In this document: positions 26,503-35,619 of the stretch, piece by piece | Position numbering within the stretch: the first letter of the stretch is position 1 | How the letters are laid out: every line of letters begins with the position of its first letter | NCBI GenBank assembly: GCA_030424975.1 | Contig: JAUHVY010000001.1 | Span: 1-57,092, forward strand | Length of the DNA stretch: 57,092 bases | Source: Alphaproteobacteria bacterium | GTDB lineage: Bacteria; Pseudomonadota; Alphaproteobacteria; Micavibrionales; Micavibrionaceae | Reading direction: 5' to 3' | The notes under the pieces: model-generated | Databases searched by the model: none | What the model saw: only the letters and a program-made list of their open reading frames with translations | What the model was told of the DNA's origin: nothing | Translations under genes and position numbers: made by a program

Positions 26503-28098
26503 ATGTATAAGCCGCCTGTAAACGACATGTTATCTGTATTACATGATGTTTTAGGGTTCTCGCATGAGGATCTGGACAGGGAAACGTGTGAGGCCGTTCT
26601 GGATGAGGCATCAAAGCTTGCAACATCTGTTCTGGCACCGTTGAATAAAATTGGTGATGAGCAAGGTGCAGTCTTAAGTGACGGGCAGGTAAAAACTGCC
26701 GATGGGTTTAAAGATGCCTATGCGGCATATTGTGATGGTGGATGGAATGCTGTTCCGTTTGACCCTGAATATGGCGGGCAGGGCTTGCCGTGGGGGATTT
26801 CTTTTGCTATTCAGGAAATGTGGCAGGGCGCCAATATGTCTTTTGGTTTATGTCCGTTATTGACGCAGGGCGCAGTGGAGGCCATTTCATCGCACGGTTC
26901 ACAAGAGCAAAAAGATTACTACCTTTCCAAAATGATTTCGGGAGAATGGACGGGAACCATGAACCTGACAGAGCCGCAAGCCGGATCAGATTTAGGGTTG
27001 TTACGTTCAAAAGCTGAGCCGCAAGGTGACGGAAGCTATAAAATCAGCGGACAAAAGATTTTCATTACATATGGTGCACATGATCTGACCGATAATATCA
27101 TTCACTTGGTGTTGGCCAAAACGCCTGATGCGCCCGATGACGTGCGCGGTATTTCATTATTCATCGTGCCAAAAATGTTGGAAGACGGAAGCGAAAATAC
27201 GCTGAGCTGTATTGGGCTTGAGCATAAGCTTGGTATTCATGCCTCGCCAACCTGTACCATGGATTTTGATGGTGCGACCGGTTACTTGATCGGCGAAGAG
27301 AATATGGGTTTGAAGTATATGTTCACAATGATGAACAATGCGCGTTTGTCTGTGGGCTTACAAGGTGTTGCGATTGCCGAGCATGCCTATCAGCATGCGT
27401 TGGCATATGCCAAAGATCGTGTACAGGGGAAGTCATTCACCAGCGGAGAGCGTGTATCGATTGACCAGCATGCCGATGTAAAGCGCATGTTATTAGATAT
27501 GCGGGCAAAAGTTATGGCAGGGCGCTTGCTAACGTATAGTGCGGCGATGTCATTGGATGCGTATCATCATGGCGGAGATGAGGCTGCGCTTATCCGTGTC
27601 GGCGTTCTTACCCCAATCGTTAAATCTTGGTGTACGGATATGTCCGTTGATGTTGCCTCGACGGGTATACAGGTGCATGGCGGCATGGGCTTTATTGAGG
27701 AAACGGGCGCAGCGCAGTATTACCGCGATGCGCGTATTTTGCCGATCTATGAAGGCACAAATGGTATTCAGGCCGCCGATTTGGCATTCCGTAAAACTTT
27801 ATTCGACCAGGGCGCTGGCGTGAAGGCATTATTGGAGGAGTATAAAGCGGATATTGATGATTCGTATTATCAAATGGCTATGAAGTTTACCGAGGTTATT
27901 CTTGGGGCTGGCGCAGAAAAAGATATGGACCGCGTCGCGGGGCTGGCCCATTCTTATTTGCAAGTGCTTGCGCTTGTGATTGGTGGTGCGTTGCTATCGC
28001 AAGCTGCACAGCAGAATGAAGACTTCAAAGAGCTTTGGGCGTATTTTTCTTCGCATGTATTACCGCACGCAAAGGCTTATGCTGCGGTAACACAATAG
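26503..28098 (+). CDS. Acyl-CoA dehydrogenase (long, C-terminally extended type)
   Basis: 531 aa from the ATG behind AAGGAG; an upstream in-frame start lacks a ribosome-binding site. FAD/substrate motifs include TEPQAGSDLGLLRSKA and GISLFIVPK; the catalytic base is predicted as Glu417 in IYEGTNGIQ. The opening MYKPPVNDMLSVLHDVLGF and a C-terminal extension after about residue 440 match the proteobacterial subgroup that includes DmdC-like and FadE-like enzymes. It would oxidise an acyl-CoA at the alpha-beta bond; the exact substrate is not decidable here. Confidence 0.93.
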   Translation: MYKPPVNDMLSVLHDVLGFSHEDLDRETCEAVLDEASKLATSVLAPLNKIGDEQGAVLSDGQVKTADGFKDAYAAYCDGGWNAVPFDPEYGGQGLPWGISFAIQEMWQGANMSFGLCPLLTQGAVEAISSHGSQEQKDYYLSKMISGEWTGTMNLTEPQAGSDLGLLRSKAEPQGDGSYKISGQKIFITYGAHDLTDNIIHLVLAKTPDAPDDVRGISLFIVPKMLEDGSENTLSCIGLEHKLGIHASPTCTMDFDGATGYLIGEENMGLKYMFTMMNNARLSVGLQGVAIAEHAYQHALAYAKDRVQGKSFTSGERVSIDQHADVKRMLLDMRAKVMAGRLLTYSAAMSLDAYHHGGDEAALIRVGVLTPIVKSWCTDMSVDVASTGIQVHGGMGFIEETGAAQYYRDARILPIYEGTNGIQAADLAFRKTLFDQGAGVKALLEEYKADIDDSYYQMAMKFTEVILGAGAEKDMDRVAGLAHSYLQVLALVIGGALLSQAAQQNEDFKELWAYFSSHVLPHAKAYAAVTQ

Positions 28099-28113
28099 CT
28101 CATTATTGTTTGA

Positions 28114-28944
28114 TTATGGCTGTTGCCCGATATTTTCCGGCTTTTGACATTCGACCATGGATTTAGCTTTTACATTACGCTTGGTAATGTAGCTAAGTGA
28201 TCCGCCGTTTAATTGCGTGGCTTTGGCCATTGCACGTGCAACGCACTCACAATAGTCTTTTTGCGACACGTCGCCATTTCCATACTGAATCATTGTACCG
28301 CTCATACATTGCGAATATTCTTGTCCGGTTTGCTTTACAATGTCCATGCATTTGCCGCGAAGTTTTGATTCGATTTGTCTTTTGCTTGGTATCGGGCCGA
28401 GAGAAATACGTTGATCCAGAAACTCAGAGGAGTAGCATTCGCAATCAATTTGCTCCATATACGGGTCACTCTTACAGCTGTCGTATACTTTATTGGCTTC
28501 TTCTATAAATTTGGGATTGATTTGTGACAGATCAATTTGTTCCAGAGGTTCTACACCATCAAGCAAGCACTCATTGATATTCATCATAACGATTTTTTGG
28601 CTGGTGACCTCATCGCCGACTTCAACACGTGTTTCAAGGAACTTTGTAGCCGCACATTTACAGTCTTTGCGCGCCTTCATCGAATCGTTTTTTGAGCAAA
28701 AGCGGAAAAATTTTTGAGCTTCTTCAATCTGTGTGTTTGTTGCTCTTTTGAAGAAACTGGTTTCCGTTTCTTCTGTTATCGCTTGATCCTCTGGCGGAAT
28801 AAGCGGCGCTTCCGGCTCGTTATCCGTCATGAGCTCTTCAAGTAATTCGCTTTTACCTGCATCTTGTTCATCTTGCGCATAGCTAGTGGTGCTTAATGCG
28901 AGGGATATAAGGCAGAGGAAAAGAAAGAATTTTATGAAACGCAT
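28114..28944 (-). CDS. Exported Cys-rich protein with three related CxC modules
   Basis: The start is the ATG giving MRFIKFFLFLCLISLALS, a signal peptide ending SYAQ; an upstream start would add 19 unlikely residues. 276 aa. After an acidic region come three spaced modules, each with one Cys followed by a [DY]C-x-C pair: FCSKNDSMKARKDCKCA, SCKSDPYMEQIDCECY, and QCMSGTMIQYG...DYCECV. Additional cysteines (ECL, KCM, ECQ) lie between them. The pattern suggests disulfide-bonded periplasmic repeats or metal binding. Family not recognised. Confidence 0.8.
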   Translation of the reverse strand: MRFIKFFLFLCLISLALSTTSYAQDEQDAGKSELLEELMTDNEPEAPLIPPEDQAITEETETSFFKRATNTQIEEAQKFFRFCSKNDSMKARKDCKCAATKFLETRVEVGDEVTSQKIVMMNINECLLDGVEPLEQIDLSQINPKFIEEANKVYDSCKSDPYMEQIDCECYSSEFLDQRISLGPIPSKRQIESKLRGKCMDIVKQTGQEYSQCMSGTMIQYGNGDVSQKDYCECVARAMAKATQLNGGSLSYITKRNVKAKSMVECQKPENIGQQP

Positions 28945-29000
28945 ATTTTTATTACCGTTATTATGATTGAACATACGTACACATATTACCACTATTCGCA

Positions 29001-29030
29001 TAAAAAAAGCCAGACTCTCTTGTCCGGCTG
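29001..29030 (-). terminator. Intrinsic terminator for the HTH/coiled-coil gene
   Basis: Read on the minus strand, AGCC-G-GAC (29029-29022) pairs with GTC-T-GGCT (29015-29008) with one mismatch, followed by T7. It lies between the two minus-strand genes and ends the upstream one. Confidence 0.72.
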
Positions 29031-29060
29031 TTTTCGGTAGTATCTTGATGAGGAATACGA

Positions 29061-29687
29061 TTAACCTTTGGCACGTTTCCAGAAACGAAATACTGAGCCG
29101 TTATTATCATCGGATGCATTTTCGTTTTGTGGCTCAAGTGTTTTAACGTGGCTTTCAAGCTTTTTTGCGTTCTCGCTCATTGGCGCTCTTTTGGGCGCTA
29201 CAGATGTATTCCCTGCGGTTTGTACATTTTGTACTTTCGCATTTTGTAAACGGCGTTGACGTGCACGATCTTCTCTGTCCTTAATCTGTGCGCGAAGCTC
29301 TTCAGCTTGTTTTTGTGTGTACTGGCTCGTAATTAAGATTTGAGATGCCTGCTTTTCCCACTTGTCACGTTGATCTTGAAGGTCGTCAATGCGTTCATTC
29401 GCTGTGTATAGCTGCTGTTCCAGCATTTTGATCTGCATGGACATACGCTCTTTTTCAACTGCGGCTTCAATTTCTCCTGTTTTTACGACAGATTTTGCAG
29501 CAGGTTTCTCTTCTTTCATGGCTTCTTGTTTGATGCCAAAAACACGTTCCAGTTCAGAAACATCAATCACGCGGCGTTTATTCGCATCAAGCTCGAATGA
29601 TAATTTCCCACTATTCATTGCACGTTGAATAGTTGATTTCGACTTTCCCGTTAACGCAGCTGCTCTTTGTGCTCCGACTTTTGCCAT
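29061..29687 (-). CDS. HTH DNA-binding protein with coiled coil
   Basis: 208 aa. Residues ~1-55 (VGAQRAAALTGKSKSTIQRAMNSGKLSFELDANKRRVIDVSELERVFG) form a MerR-like helix-turn-helix in which a Lys-Ser-Thr-rich recognition helix is followed by a short wing. Residues ~80-150 are a long coiled coil rich in Gln, Glu, Lys and Arg. Similar HTH-plus-coil proteins are common near plasmid replication or partition genes, but nothing plasmid-like adjoins it here. Likely a regulator or nucleoid protein; uncertain. Clean ribosome-binding site is not obvious. Confidence 0.82.
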   Translation of the reverse strand: MAKVGAQRAAALTGKSKSTIQRAMNSGKLSFELDANKRRVIDVSELERVFGIKQEAMKEEKPAAKSVVKTGEIEAAVEKERMSMQIKMLEQQLYTANERIDDLQDQRDKWEKQASQILITSQYTQKQAEELRAQIKDREDRARQRRLQNAKVQNVQTAGNTSVAPKRAPMSENAKKLESHVKTLEPQNENASDDNNGSVFRFWKRAKG

Positions 29688-29782
29688 GATTATTGCCTCA
29701 TTCGATTCTTGAAGTGAAAAACATCGTGTTTAAAGAATTAGCATTTTCGGATTTAGTCCTTCAAGATCAATGAAAGGATAAA

Positions 29783-29818
29783 AGCCTTCTATCCACAATT
29801 CGTTTTGTGGGTAAGGCT
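29783..29818 (-). terminator. Intrinsic terminator for the SapC-family gene
   Basis: AGCCTT/AAGGCT and CCACAA/TTGTGG form two stacked 6-bp helices around a small internal loop; on the minus strand the stem is followed by TTTATCCTTT. It sits 29 bp after the SapC-family stop codon. Confidence 0.7.
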
Positions 29819-29846
29819 ATATAAAATGCAAATATATAGATGTGGT

Positions 29847-30632
29847 TTATGCTGCTTCTTTTTCAAGGCGGCCGTTTAGAAGACGCGTCAGGCGTTGCCA
29901 TTGAGAGCCGGAAAACAGATGTGCATAGATAAATGGCAACCAACCGTTTTCACGCCATTGCATGAATGTATCTGCATCAAGTTCAGCTAATTTTGCTTCG
30001 TCGATGATTCGGAAGCCTGAGAAATTGATTCGCTTGTTACCGCCGACATTGATTTGTGCCTCACGCTCTATCAATAGGCTGCTTTCGGCAAGGGCGCGAC
30101 TGAAGTCTAGTGTTTGTTGTGCTGCCGCATGGTAAGATTTACAAAATTCCAAAGCGTTTTTCGCAAGGTCACTAGGTGCGCCTTCGGCTGTAAAAAAGGG
30201 CTGATCGCTGCCTTCTTCGATGATTTCAGAAACATTATCGACACATAGTGTTAATTGGTCACTGTTCGGGATCTCAGAGAATATAAATGGGTAGCGACGA
30301 ATATAGGCAGGGATATAAGCATTTTCATCCCAACCGCCATCGGCCTGCAAGAATAGGTTTTCGTTGTCGCGCAAGCCAAGGAGCGCAACAGGGGTTGCAT
30401 TTGCATCAGGGCTGAATGCGATAGGGTAGTAGTGACAAATTTGCGGCATTTCAATCATGTTGATCGGCACAGCGTTAACACCGGCAGTAAATGCGAATCC
30501 AAAATTCTTTTTCAATGAGAGGTTTGCGTGTTTTTTTGCATCCAATGGCATCGGTTGCTTGTAAAATAGCGGAAGGCTTGCACCACTTTGTGCGTTAGTG
30601 TTTACAGTGTCTTGAGTGTTATCTGAAGTCAT
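29847..30632 (-). CDS. SapC family protein
   Basis: 261 aa. The opening LPLFYKQPMPLDAKKHANLSLKKNFGFAFTAGVNAVPIN, then HYYPIAFSPD, PVALLGLRDNENLFL and YIPAYIRRYPF match the SapC family (named from the Campylobacter S-layer region). Biochemical function is unknown; such genes are frequent in alphaproteobacteria near outer-membrane transport genes, which are not present here. No signal peptide. Confidence 0.88.
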   Translation of the reverse strand: MTSDNTQDTVNTNAQSGASLPLFYKQPMPLDAKKHANLSLKKNFGFAFTAGVNAVPINMIEMPQICHYYPIAFSPDANATPVALLGLRDNENLFLQADGGWDENAYIPAYIRRYPFIFSEIPNSDQLTLCVDNVSEIIEEGSDQPFFTAEGAPSDLAKNALEFCKSYHAAAQQTLDFSRALAESSLLIEREAQINVGGNKRINFSGFRIIDEAKLAELDADTFMQWRENGWLPFIYAHLFSGSQWQRLTRLLNGRLEKEAA

Positions 30633-30789
30633 AACTATTCCTTGATACCTCTATTTGAAATAAAATTCTAAGTTCGGGGATGATATGGGATAAATGCCTT
30701 GTTTGGCAATGATTTTGTCTGTTTTTTTATCTTATAAATAAGCCTATCATTATATGTGTTAAGGATTCGTTTAAAAAAAAATCGCTGCC

Positions 30790-30820
30790 CGCTATCTTTT
30801 GTATTTGAAATCCGATAGCG
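30790..30820 (+). promoter_or_regulatory. Hairpin upstream of ugd
   Basis: CGCTATC (30790-30796) and GATAGCG (30814-30820) form a perfect 7-bp stem with a 17-nt loop, 48 bp before the ugd start codon. No + strand gene precedes it, so it would be part of the ugd leader if transcription starts upstream. Function unknown. Confidence 0.3.
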
Positions 30821-30868
30821 TTCTTTTGGTTTAAATCAGTAATTGTTTCATATAACGAAGGTTTTTCT

Positions 30869-32185
30869 ATGCGTATTGGTATGGTTGGTACGGGGTATGT
30901 CGGGCTTGTATCCGGCGTGTGTTTCGCGGAATTCGGGCATAATGTTGTTTGTGTCGATAAGGATGAGGCAAAGATCGAGAGTTTGCGTCGTGGTGAAGTT
31001 CCGATTTATGAGCCGGGTCTGGAAGATTTGTTGGAGCGCCAAATCGAATCGGGGCGCATCGAATTCACAACTGATGTGTCAAAGGCCGTGAAGGGGTGTG
31101 ACGCGGTATTTATTGCGGTCGGAACACCGTCACGCCGTCATTGTCGTGATGCTGATATGTCTTATGTTCATGCGGCTGCGCGTGAAATTGCCAATAATAT
31201 CGATAGCTATATTGTTGTGGTAAATAAATCAACCGTGCCGGTCGGTACAGCGCGCGAAGTTGAGGCCATTATTAAAGAAGAGAATCCGGATGCGCATTTC
31301 CATGTTGCATCGAATCCTGAGTTCTTGCGTGAGGGGGCGGCGATCAATGATTTTATGCGCCCTGATCGCGTGGTGGTTGGTACTTCGGCGGAGCGTGCGC
31401 AAAATGTTATGCGCGAAATTTATCGCCCGTTATATTTGAATGAAACACCGATTTTATTCACGAAACGTGAGACTGCCGAAATCATTAAGTATGCGGCCAA
31501 TGCGTTCTTGGCGACAAAGATTACCTTTATCAATGAGATTGCTGATTTGTGTGAAAAGGTTGATGCGGACGTGCAGCAAGTAGCAAAGGGCATCGGTCTG
31601 GACGGGCGTATCGGATCAAAGTTTTTGAATGCAGGGCCCGGATATGGCGGGTCATGTTTCCCAAAGGATACGTTGGCACTGACGCGTGCAGGGCAGAAAT
31701 ACGGCGCGCCGCAACGCATTGTTGAAACGGTTGTGTCTGTGAACGAAGATCGTAAATCGCGTATGGCGGATAAGATTATCGAAGCCGCAGGAGGTGATGT
31801 GCGAGGCAAGAAGATTTGCATGCTTGGTGTTGCGTTTAAACCGAATACGGATGATATGCGTGATGCGCCGTCATTGACGATTGTGCCTGTGTTGCAACAG
31901 GCCGGGGCGACGATCTCGGCGTATGATCCGGAGGCTATGGGCGCAGCAAAAGATATGATGGATGATGTTATCTGGGGCAAGGATGCCTATGAAGCGGCAA
32001 AGGATGCGGATATCTTAACGATTGTGACGGAGTGGAATGAATTTCGCGCACTTGATTTAACGCGCCTGAAGGCTGAGATGGCGGGGAATATCATGGTTGA
32101 TCTGCGTAATATCTATAAGGTGGATGATATGCGTGGACGCGGGTTCGAGTATACTTCTATCGGTCGCATTGGTGTTGATGCGTAA
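30869..32185 (+). CDS. ugd: UDP-glucose 6-dehydrogenase
   Basis: 438 aa. NAD-binding GTGYVG at residues 8-12 region, substrate motifs EFLREGAAINDFMRPDRVVVG and KYAANAFLATKITFINE, and the catalytic Cys263 in GGSCFPKD are all present. It oxidises UDP-glucose to UDP-glucuronate for exopolysaccharide or lipid A decoration. It stands alone: no glycosyltransferases adjoin it, and a terminator-like hairpin follows. Confidence 0.96.
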   Translation: MRIGMVGTGYVGLVSGVCFAEFGHNVVCVDKDEAKIESLRRGEVPIYEPGLEDLLERQIESGRIEFTTDVSKAVKGCDAVFIAVGTPSRRHCRDADMSYVHAAAREIANNIDSYIVVVNKSTVPVGTAREVEAIIKEENPDAHFHVASNPEFLREGAAINDFMRPDRVVVGTSAERAQNVMREIYRPLYLNETPILFTKRETAEIIKYAANAFLATKITFINEIADLCEKVDADVQQVAKGIGLDGRIGSKFLNAGPGYGGSCFPKDTLALTRAGQKYGAPQRIVETVVSVNEDRKSRMADKIIEAAGGDVRGKKICMLGVAFKPNTDDMRDAPSLTIVPVLQQAGATISAYDPEAMGAAKDMMDDVIWGKDAYEAAKDADILTIVTEWNEFRALDLTRLKAEMAGNIMVDLRNIYKVDDMRGRGFEYTSIGRIGVDA

Positions 32186-32219
32186 ATAAAACGGTTTTTG
32201 CACCTGTATATACATTATG

Positions 32220-32253
32220 GCGCTGCGTTCCTTGTTGGAGTGCGGCGTTTATT
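32220..32253 (+). terminator. Probable intrinsic terminator after ugd
   Basis: GCGCTGCGTTCC and GGAGTGCGGCGT can pair over about 11-12 positions including several G-U pairs around TTGTT, followed by TTATTTT. The weak T-tract lowers confidence. Confidence 0.55.
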
Positions 32254-32417
32254 TTGCGCTCAAATAACATAAAAATTTTGTATATTGATTTTTTTCTAAA
32301 AAATAAGGTATATCCGCGCTATAGATAATTTTTACGATGCTTTTTGATAAAGATTTGGCGTGATAAAATATAAATAACATAATTTAATTGTTATTTTATA
32401 GATGAAGGACAAGACCC

Positions 32418-33233
32418 ATGTATAGCTATTTGGATGAGCTGGAAGCGAAAACAATTTATATTATCCGTGAGGCGTATAACCGCATCGACCCGATGGGCAT
32501 GATGTGGTCGATCGGTAAAGATTCGACGGCGATGCTATGGATGGTTCGTAAGGCGTTTTTAGGGCGCGTGCCGTTTCCTGTTTGTTTGTTGGATACGGGG
32601 ATGGAGATGGACGAGGTCTATGCCTTCCGTGATCGTTTAATCAAAGAATGGGATTTGAATTGCGTGAATTGGCAATGTCCGCCGGAAGAGGAGATGGACC
32701 AAACCTTGCCGCCCAATACACGTAGTGCGATGCGTAAAACAGAGGGGCTTAAAACCCTGATGAAGGAATATGGTTTTAAAGGAATAACAGGTGGTATTCG
32801 TCGTGATGAACAGGGGCTGCGCGCAAAAGAACGCGTATTTTCACCACGTACGATTGACGGGAACTGGGATTTCAAAGATCAGCCGCCTGAATTCTGGGAT
32901 CAGTATAAAACAGAATTTCCCGAAGGCGCGCATATCCGCATTCACCCGATCTTGCATTGGACCGAGATTGATATCTGGCGTTATCACCAACGAGAGGGGA
33001 TTCCGTTTTGCCCGCTTTACTTGGCACAGAAGGATGAAAAGACAGGCAAGATGATGCGTTATCGTTCGCTGGGCGAGAAAAACTTAACCTTCCCGGTAGA
33101 GAGTAGCGCATCAAGCATTGAAGAAATTATTCAAGAGCTTGAGACAACAAATACCAGCGAGCGCGCAGGCCGTTCTATGGATACGGAAACCGAAGATAGC
33201 TTTGAGCGTTTGAGAGCGGCGGGGTATATGTAA
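32418..33233 (+). CDS. cysD: Sulfate adenylyltransferase subunit 2
   Basis: 271 aa. The PP-loop appears as SIGKDST (residues 31-37), followed by LDTGMEMDEVYAFRD, GGIRRDEQGLRAKERVFS and HPILHWTEIDIWRYH. It forms APS from sulfate and ATP together with CysN. Slightly shorter than the ~300 aa E. coli protein, missing part of the N-terminal segment. The stop overlaps the next start by 1 bp (TAATG), so the following small gene is coupled. Confidence 0.95.
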   Translation: MYSYLDELEAKTIYIIREAYNRIDPMGMMWSIGKDSTAMLWMVRKAFLGRVPFPVCLLDTGMEMDEVYAFRDRLIKEWDLNCVNWQCPPEEEMDQTLPPNTRSAMRKTEGLKTLMKEYGFKGITGGIRRDEQGLRAKERVFSPRTIDGNWDFKDQPPEFWDQYKTEFPEGAHIRIHPILHWTEIDIWRYHQREGIPFCPLYLAQKDEKTGKMMRYRSLGEKNLTFPVESSASSIEEIIQELETTNTSERAGRSMDTETEDSFERLRAAGYM

Positions 33234-33643
33234 TGCGGTTAAGGTTTTTATGTGCTTTGGCTCTATTCATAGCGCAGCCTGCGTTTGCAAATGATGAAGC
33301 GGCGTCTGATGAATGTGCGCAGGCCAATAGTACGATTGAAATGGTGACATGCCTTAGCGGGCAGTACGAGGCATTGGAAATTAAGCGTTTGGCATTGGAA
33401 GAAAAAATTGCCCAAGAGGCGGAGGAATATGATTCTTATGTCGAAGAAGAAGAGAGTAGGAAAGGGCGTAGTGTTGAGCAGGGTGATATTGCGCGAAAAA
33501 GCTATGAGTCATATCGCCATGATGAGTGCAAACGCCAAGCATATTTAGCGGGTGCAGGTACAATCGCAAGTTTGGGCAAAATCGGGTGCCTTATACAATT
33601 AACAGAGCAAAGAATTGAAATTCTGGAGCAAGAAGAACGATGA
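33233..33643 (+). CDS. Secreted LprI/DUF1311-like protein inside the sulfate operon
   Basis: 136 aa. A signal peptide (MRLRFLCALALFIAQPAFA) precedes a mature part beginning ECAQANSTIEMVTCLSGQY, which resembles the Cys-x(n)-M-x-x-C arrangement of LprI-like lysozyme-inhibitor proteins, then a charged helical stretch and two more cysteines. The start overlaps cysD by 1 bp and the stop overlaps cysNC by 4 bp (ATGA), so it is translated in step with the sulfate-activation genes. Its role there is unknown; most LprI-like proteins have no link to sulfur metabolism. Confidence 0.82.
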   Translation: MRLRFLCALALFIAQPAFANDEAASDECAQANSTIEMVTCLSGQYEALEIKRLALEEKIAQEAEEYDSYVEEEESRKGRSVEQGDIARKSYESYRHDECKRQAYLAGAGTIASLGKIGCLIQLTEQRIEILEQEER

Positions 33644-35619
33644 GCAATACAGCGGAAAACATAGAAGCAATAGCGGTGCATGGCGCACCACGTAAAAAAC
33701 AAAACGCAGCGCAGCCGTTGCGCGTTGTTATTGTTGGGCACGTGGATCACGGTAAATCAACGCTGATCGGGCGTTTGTTGTATGATACGGATTCACTACC
33801 TGCGGGTAAGTATGAAGAACTGCAAGCAATTTGTAAGCGTCGCGGCACAGATGCGCTTGAATGGTCATTCGTATTAGATGCGTTTCAGGCGGAGCGAGAT
33901 CAAGCGGTGACGATTGATTCAACGCAAATCTGGTTCTCAACCGAGGATCGTGATTACGTTATTATCGATGCGCCTGGCCATCGTGAGTTTTTGAAGAATA
34001 TGATTAGTGGCGCGGCAGCAGCCGATGCGGCGATTTTAGTTGTTGACGGCACCGAAGGCGTGCAGGAGCAAACTAGACGTCACGCCTATTTGTTGCATTT
34101 GCTTGGCCTGAAGCAGGTCGCGGTTGTGATTAATAAAATGGATATGGTAGGTCATGCGCCCGAAGCCTATGAGCGTGTATCGCGTGAGGTAAAGGAATAT
34201 CTTGGCTCAATCGGTTTGACGCCGCGTTTTATCGTGCCGATTTCCGCGCGTCATGGTGATATGATCGCAACACGCAGTGAGGCCATGGATTGGTATACAG
34301 GCAAGCATTTGATTGATGTTCTGGATAGTTTCGAAGTTGCGCCGCAGCCAATCGCTCGTCCGTTGCGCTTCCCTGTGCAGGATGTTTATCGCTTTGGTGA
34401 AAAGCGCGTTATTGTCGGCCGTGTGGAAACGGGCATCTTGCGCAAAGGAGATAAGGTTTTATTCTCTCCCGGGAATGAAGAGGCCACGGTTACATCTATA
34501 GAAGTTTGGCCGGAGAATAAAGACAAGGTCGAGGCGCGCCCAGGTGAAGCCATTGGTATCACACTGGACCAGCGCTTGTTCGTTGAGCGCGGTCATATTG
34601 CCTCTCATACGGAAAACCCGCCGATGCTCTCTAATGTGTTTCGCGCAAGTGTGTTCTGGCTCGCGCATAAACCGCTTAAGGTTGGGAATAGCTATAAGGT
34701 GCGTTATGGTACGCATGAGGCAATGGTGAGTGTGCAATCGATTGATAAGGTTATCGATACACAGGATCTCGCCGATACGTCAGCGGTTGGTGAGGTTGCG
34801 CGTAATGCAGTGGCGGAGGTAACCTTCCGCGCACGTGATCAATTGCCGATTGATCCGTACACGGATAATGAACGTTTGGGTCGTTTGGTGATCTATGAAG
34901 GCTATGACATTGTCGGTGGCGGTGCACTGAATATGGATGGGTACGCCGATCAGCGCCGCGACGCACCGAAGGCAGCGAATATTCATCAGGTGGATCATAT
35001 CATTTCACATGAAGAGCGCGCAAAGCGTAACGGTCATCGTGGTGGTATCTTCTGGCTTACGGGATTGTCGGGCGCGGGAAAAACCACCTTAGCCATGGCG
35101 GCGGAAAAGATACTCTTTGAACGCGGAATCAATGTTGTTGTTCTTGATAGTGGCCATGTCCGCAGTGGTATTAACAAGGATTTGAGCTTCTCGCCAAAGG
35201 ATCGTTCGGAAAATATTCGCCGCGTCGGGCATGTTGCCGAATTGATGGCTAGTGCAGGGCAGGTCGTTATTGCGGCATTTATTTCGCCGTACCGCTCTGA
35301 CAGACAGCTTATTCGTGAGCGTGCAGGTGACCTATATAATGAGGTTTATATTGCTGCGGATTTGGTGACATGTGAAGATCGTGATGAAACCGGCATTTAT
35401 AAGAAAGCGCGCGCAGGGGAGATTAAATCTCTGACCGGGCTGGATTCTGATGCACCGTTTGATGCGCCTGCTAATCCTGAACTAATTATCGATACGCAAA
35501 CAAATGGGATTGATTTTTGTGTCGAACAGCTCGTAGAGTATATTGAACAACAAATCGCATTGGGCGATTTATCCGGCGAATCGGCCGAAAAGGAAAAGAT
35601 ACTCGATTATGTCGTCTAA
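33640..35619 (+). CDS. cysNC: Bifunctional sulfate adenylyltransferase subunit 1 / APS kinase
   Basis: 659 aa. Residues ~28-430 are an EF-Tu-like GTPase (GHVDHGKST at 33-41, DAPGHREFLKNMISGAA, NKMD) that drives CysD. Residues ~465-655 are an APS kinase with P-loop GLSGAGKTT near 475-483 and the FISPYRSDR and GLDSDAPFDAP motifs. The product PAPS is used for sulfation or assimilation. Fused CysNC is common in alphaproteobacteria. It overlaps the cysQ gene by 11 bp. Confidence 0.97.
   Translation: MSNTAENIEAIAVHGAPRKKQNAAQPLRVVIVGHVDHGKSTLIGRLLYDTDSLPAGKYEELQAICKRRGTDALEWSFVLDAFQAERDQAVTIDSTQIWFSTEDRDYVIIDAPGHREFLKNMISGAAAADAAILVVDGTEGVQEQTRRHAYLLHLLGLKQVAVVINKMDMVGHAPEAYERVSREVKEYLGSIGLTPRFIVPISARHGDMIATRSEAMDWYTGKHLIDVLDSFEVAPQPIARPLRFPVQDVYRFGEKRVIVGRVETGILRKGDKVLFSPGNEEATVTSIEVWPENKDKVEARPGEAIGITLDQRLFVERGHIASHTENPPMLSNVFRASVFWLAHKPLKVGNSYKVRYGTHEAMVSVQSIDKVIDTQDLADTSAVGEVARNAVAEVTFRARDQLPIDPYTDNERLGRLVIYEGYDIVGGGALNMDGYADQRRDAPKAANIHQVDHIISHEERAKRNGHRGGIFWLTGLSGAGKTTLAMAAEKILFERGINVVVLDSGHVRSGINKDLSFSPKDRSENIRRVGHVAELMASAGQVVIAAFISPYRSDRQLIRERAGDLYNEVYIAADLVTCEDRDETGIYKKARAGEIKSLTGLDSDAPFDAPANPELIIDTQTNGIDFCVEQLVEYIEQQIALGDLSGESAEKEKILDYVV

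Noticed and set aside
28093-28112. ACAATA/TATTGT inverted repeat between the acyl-CoA dehydrogenase and the convergent gene
   Set aside because: Only six A/T-rich pairs and no T-run; too weak to call a terminator.
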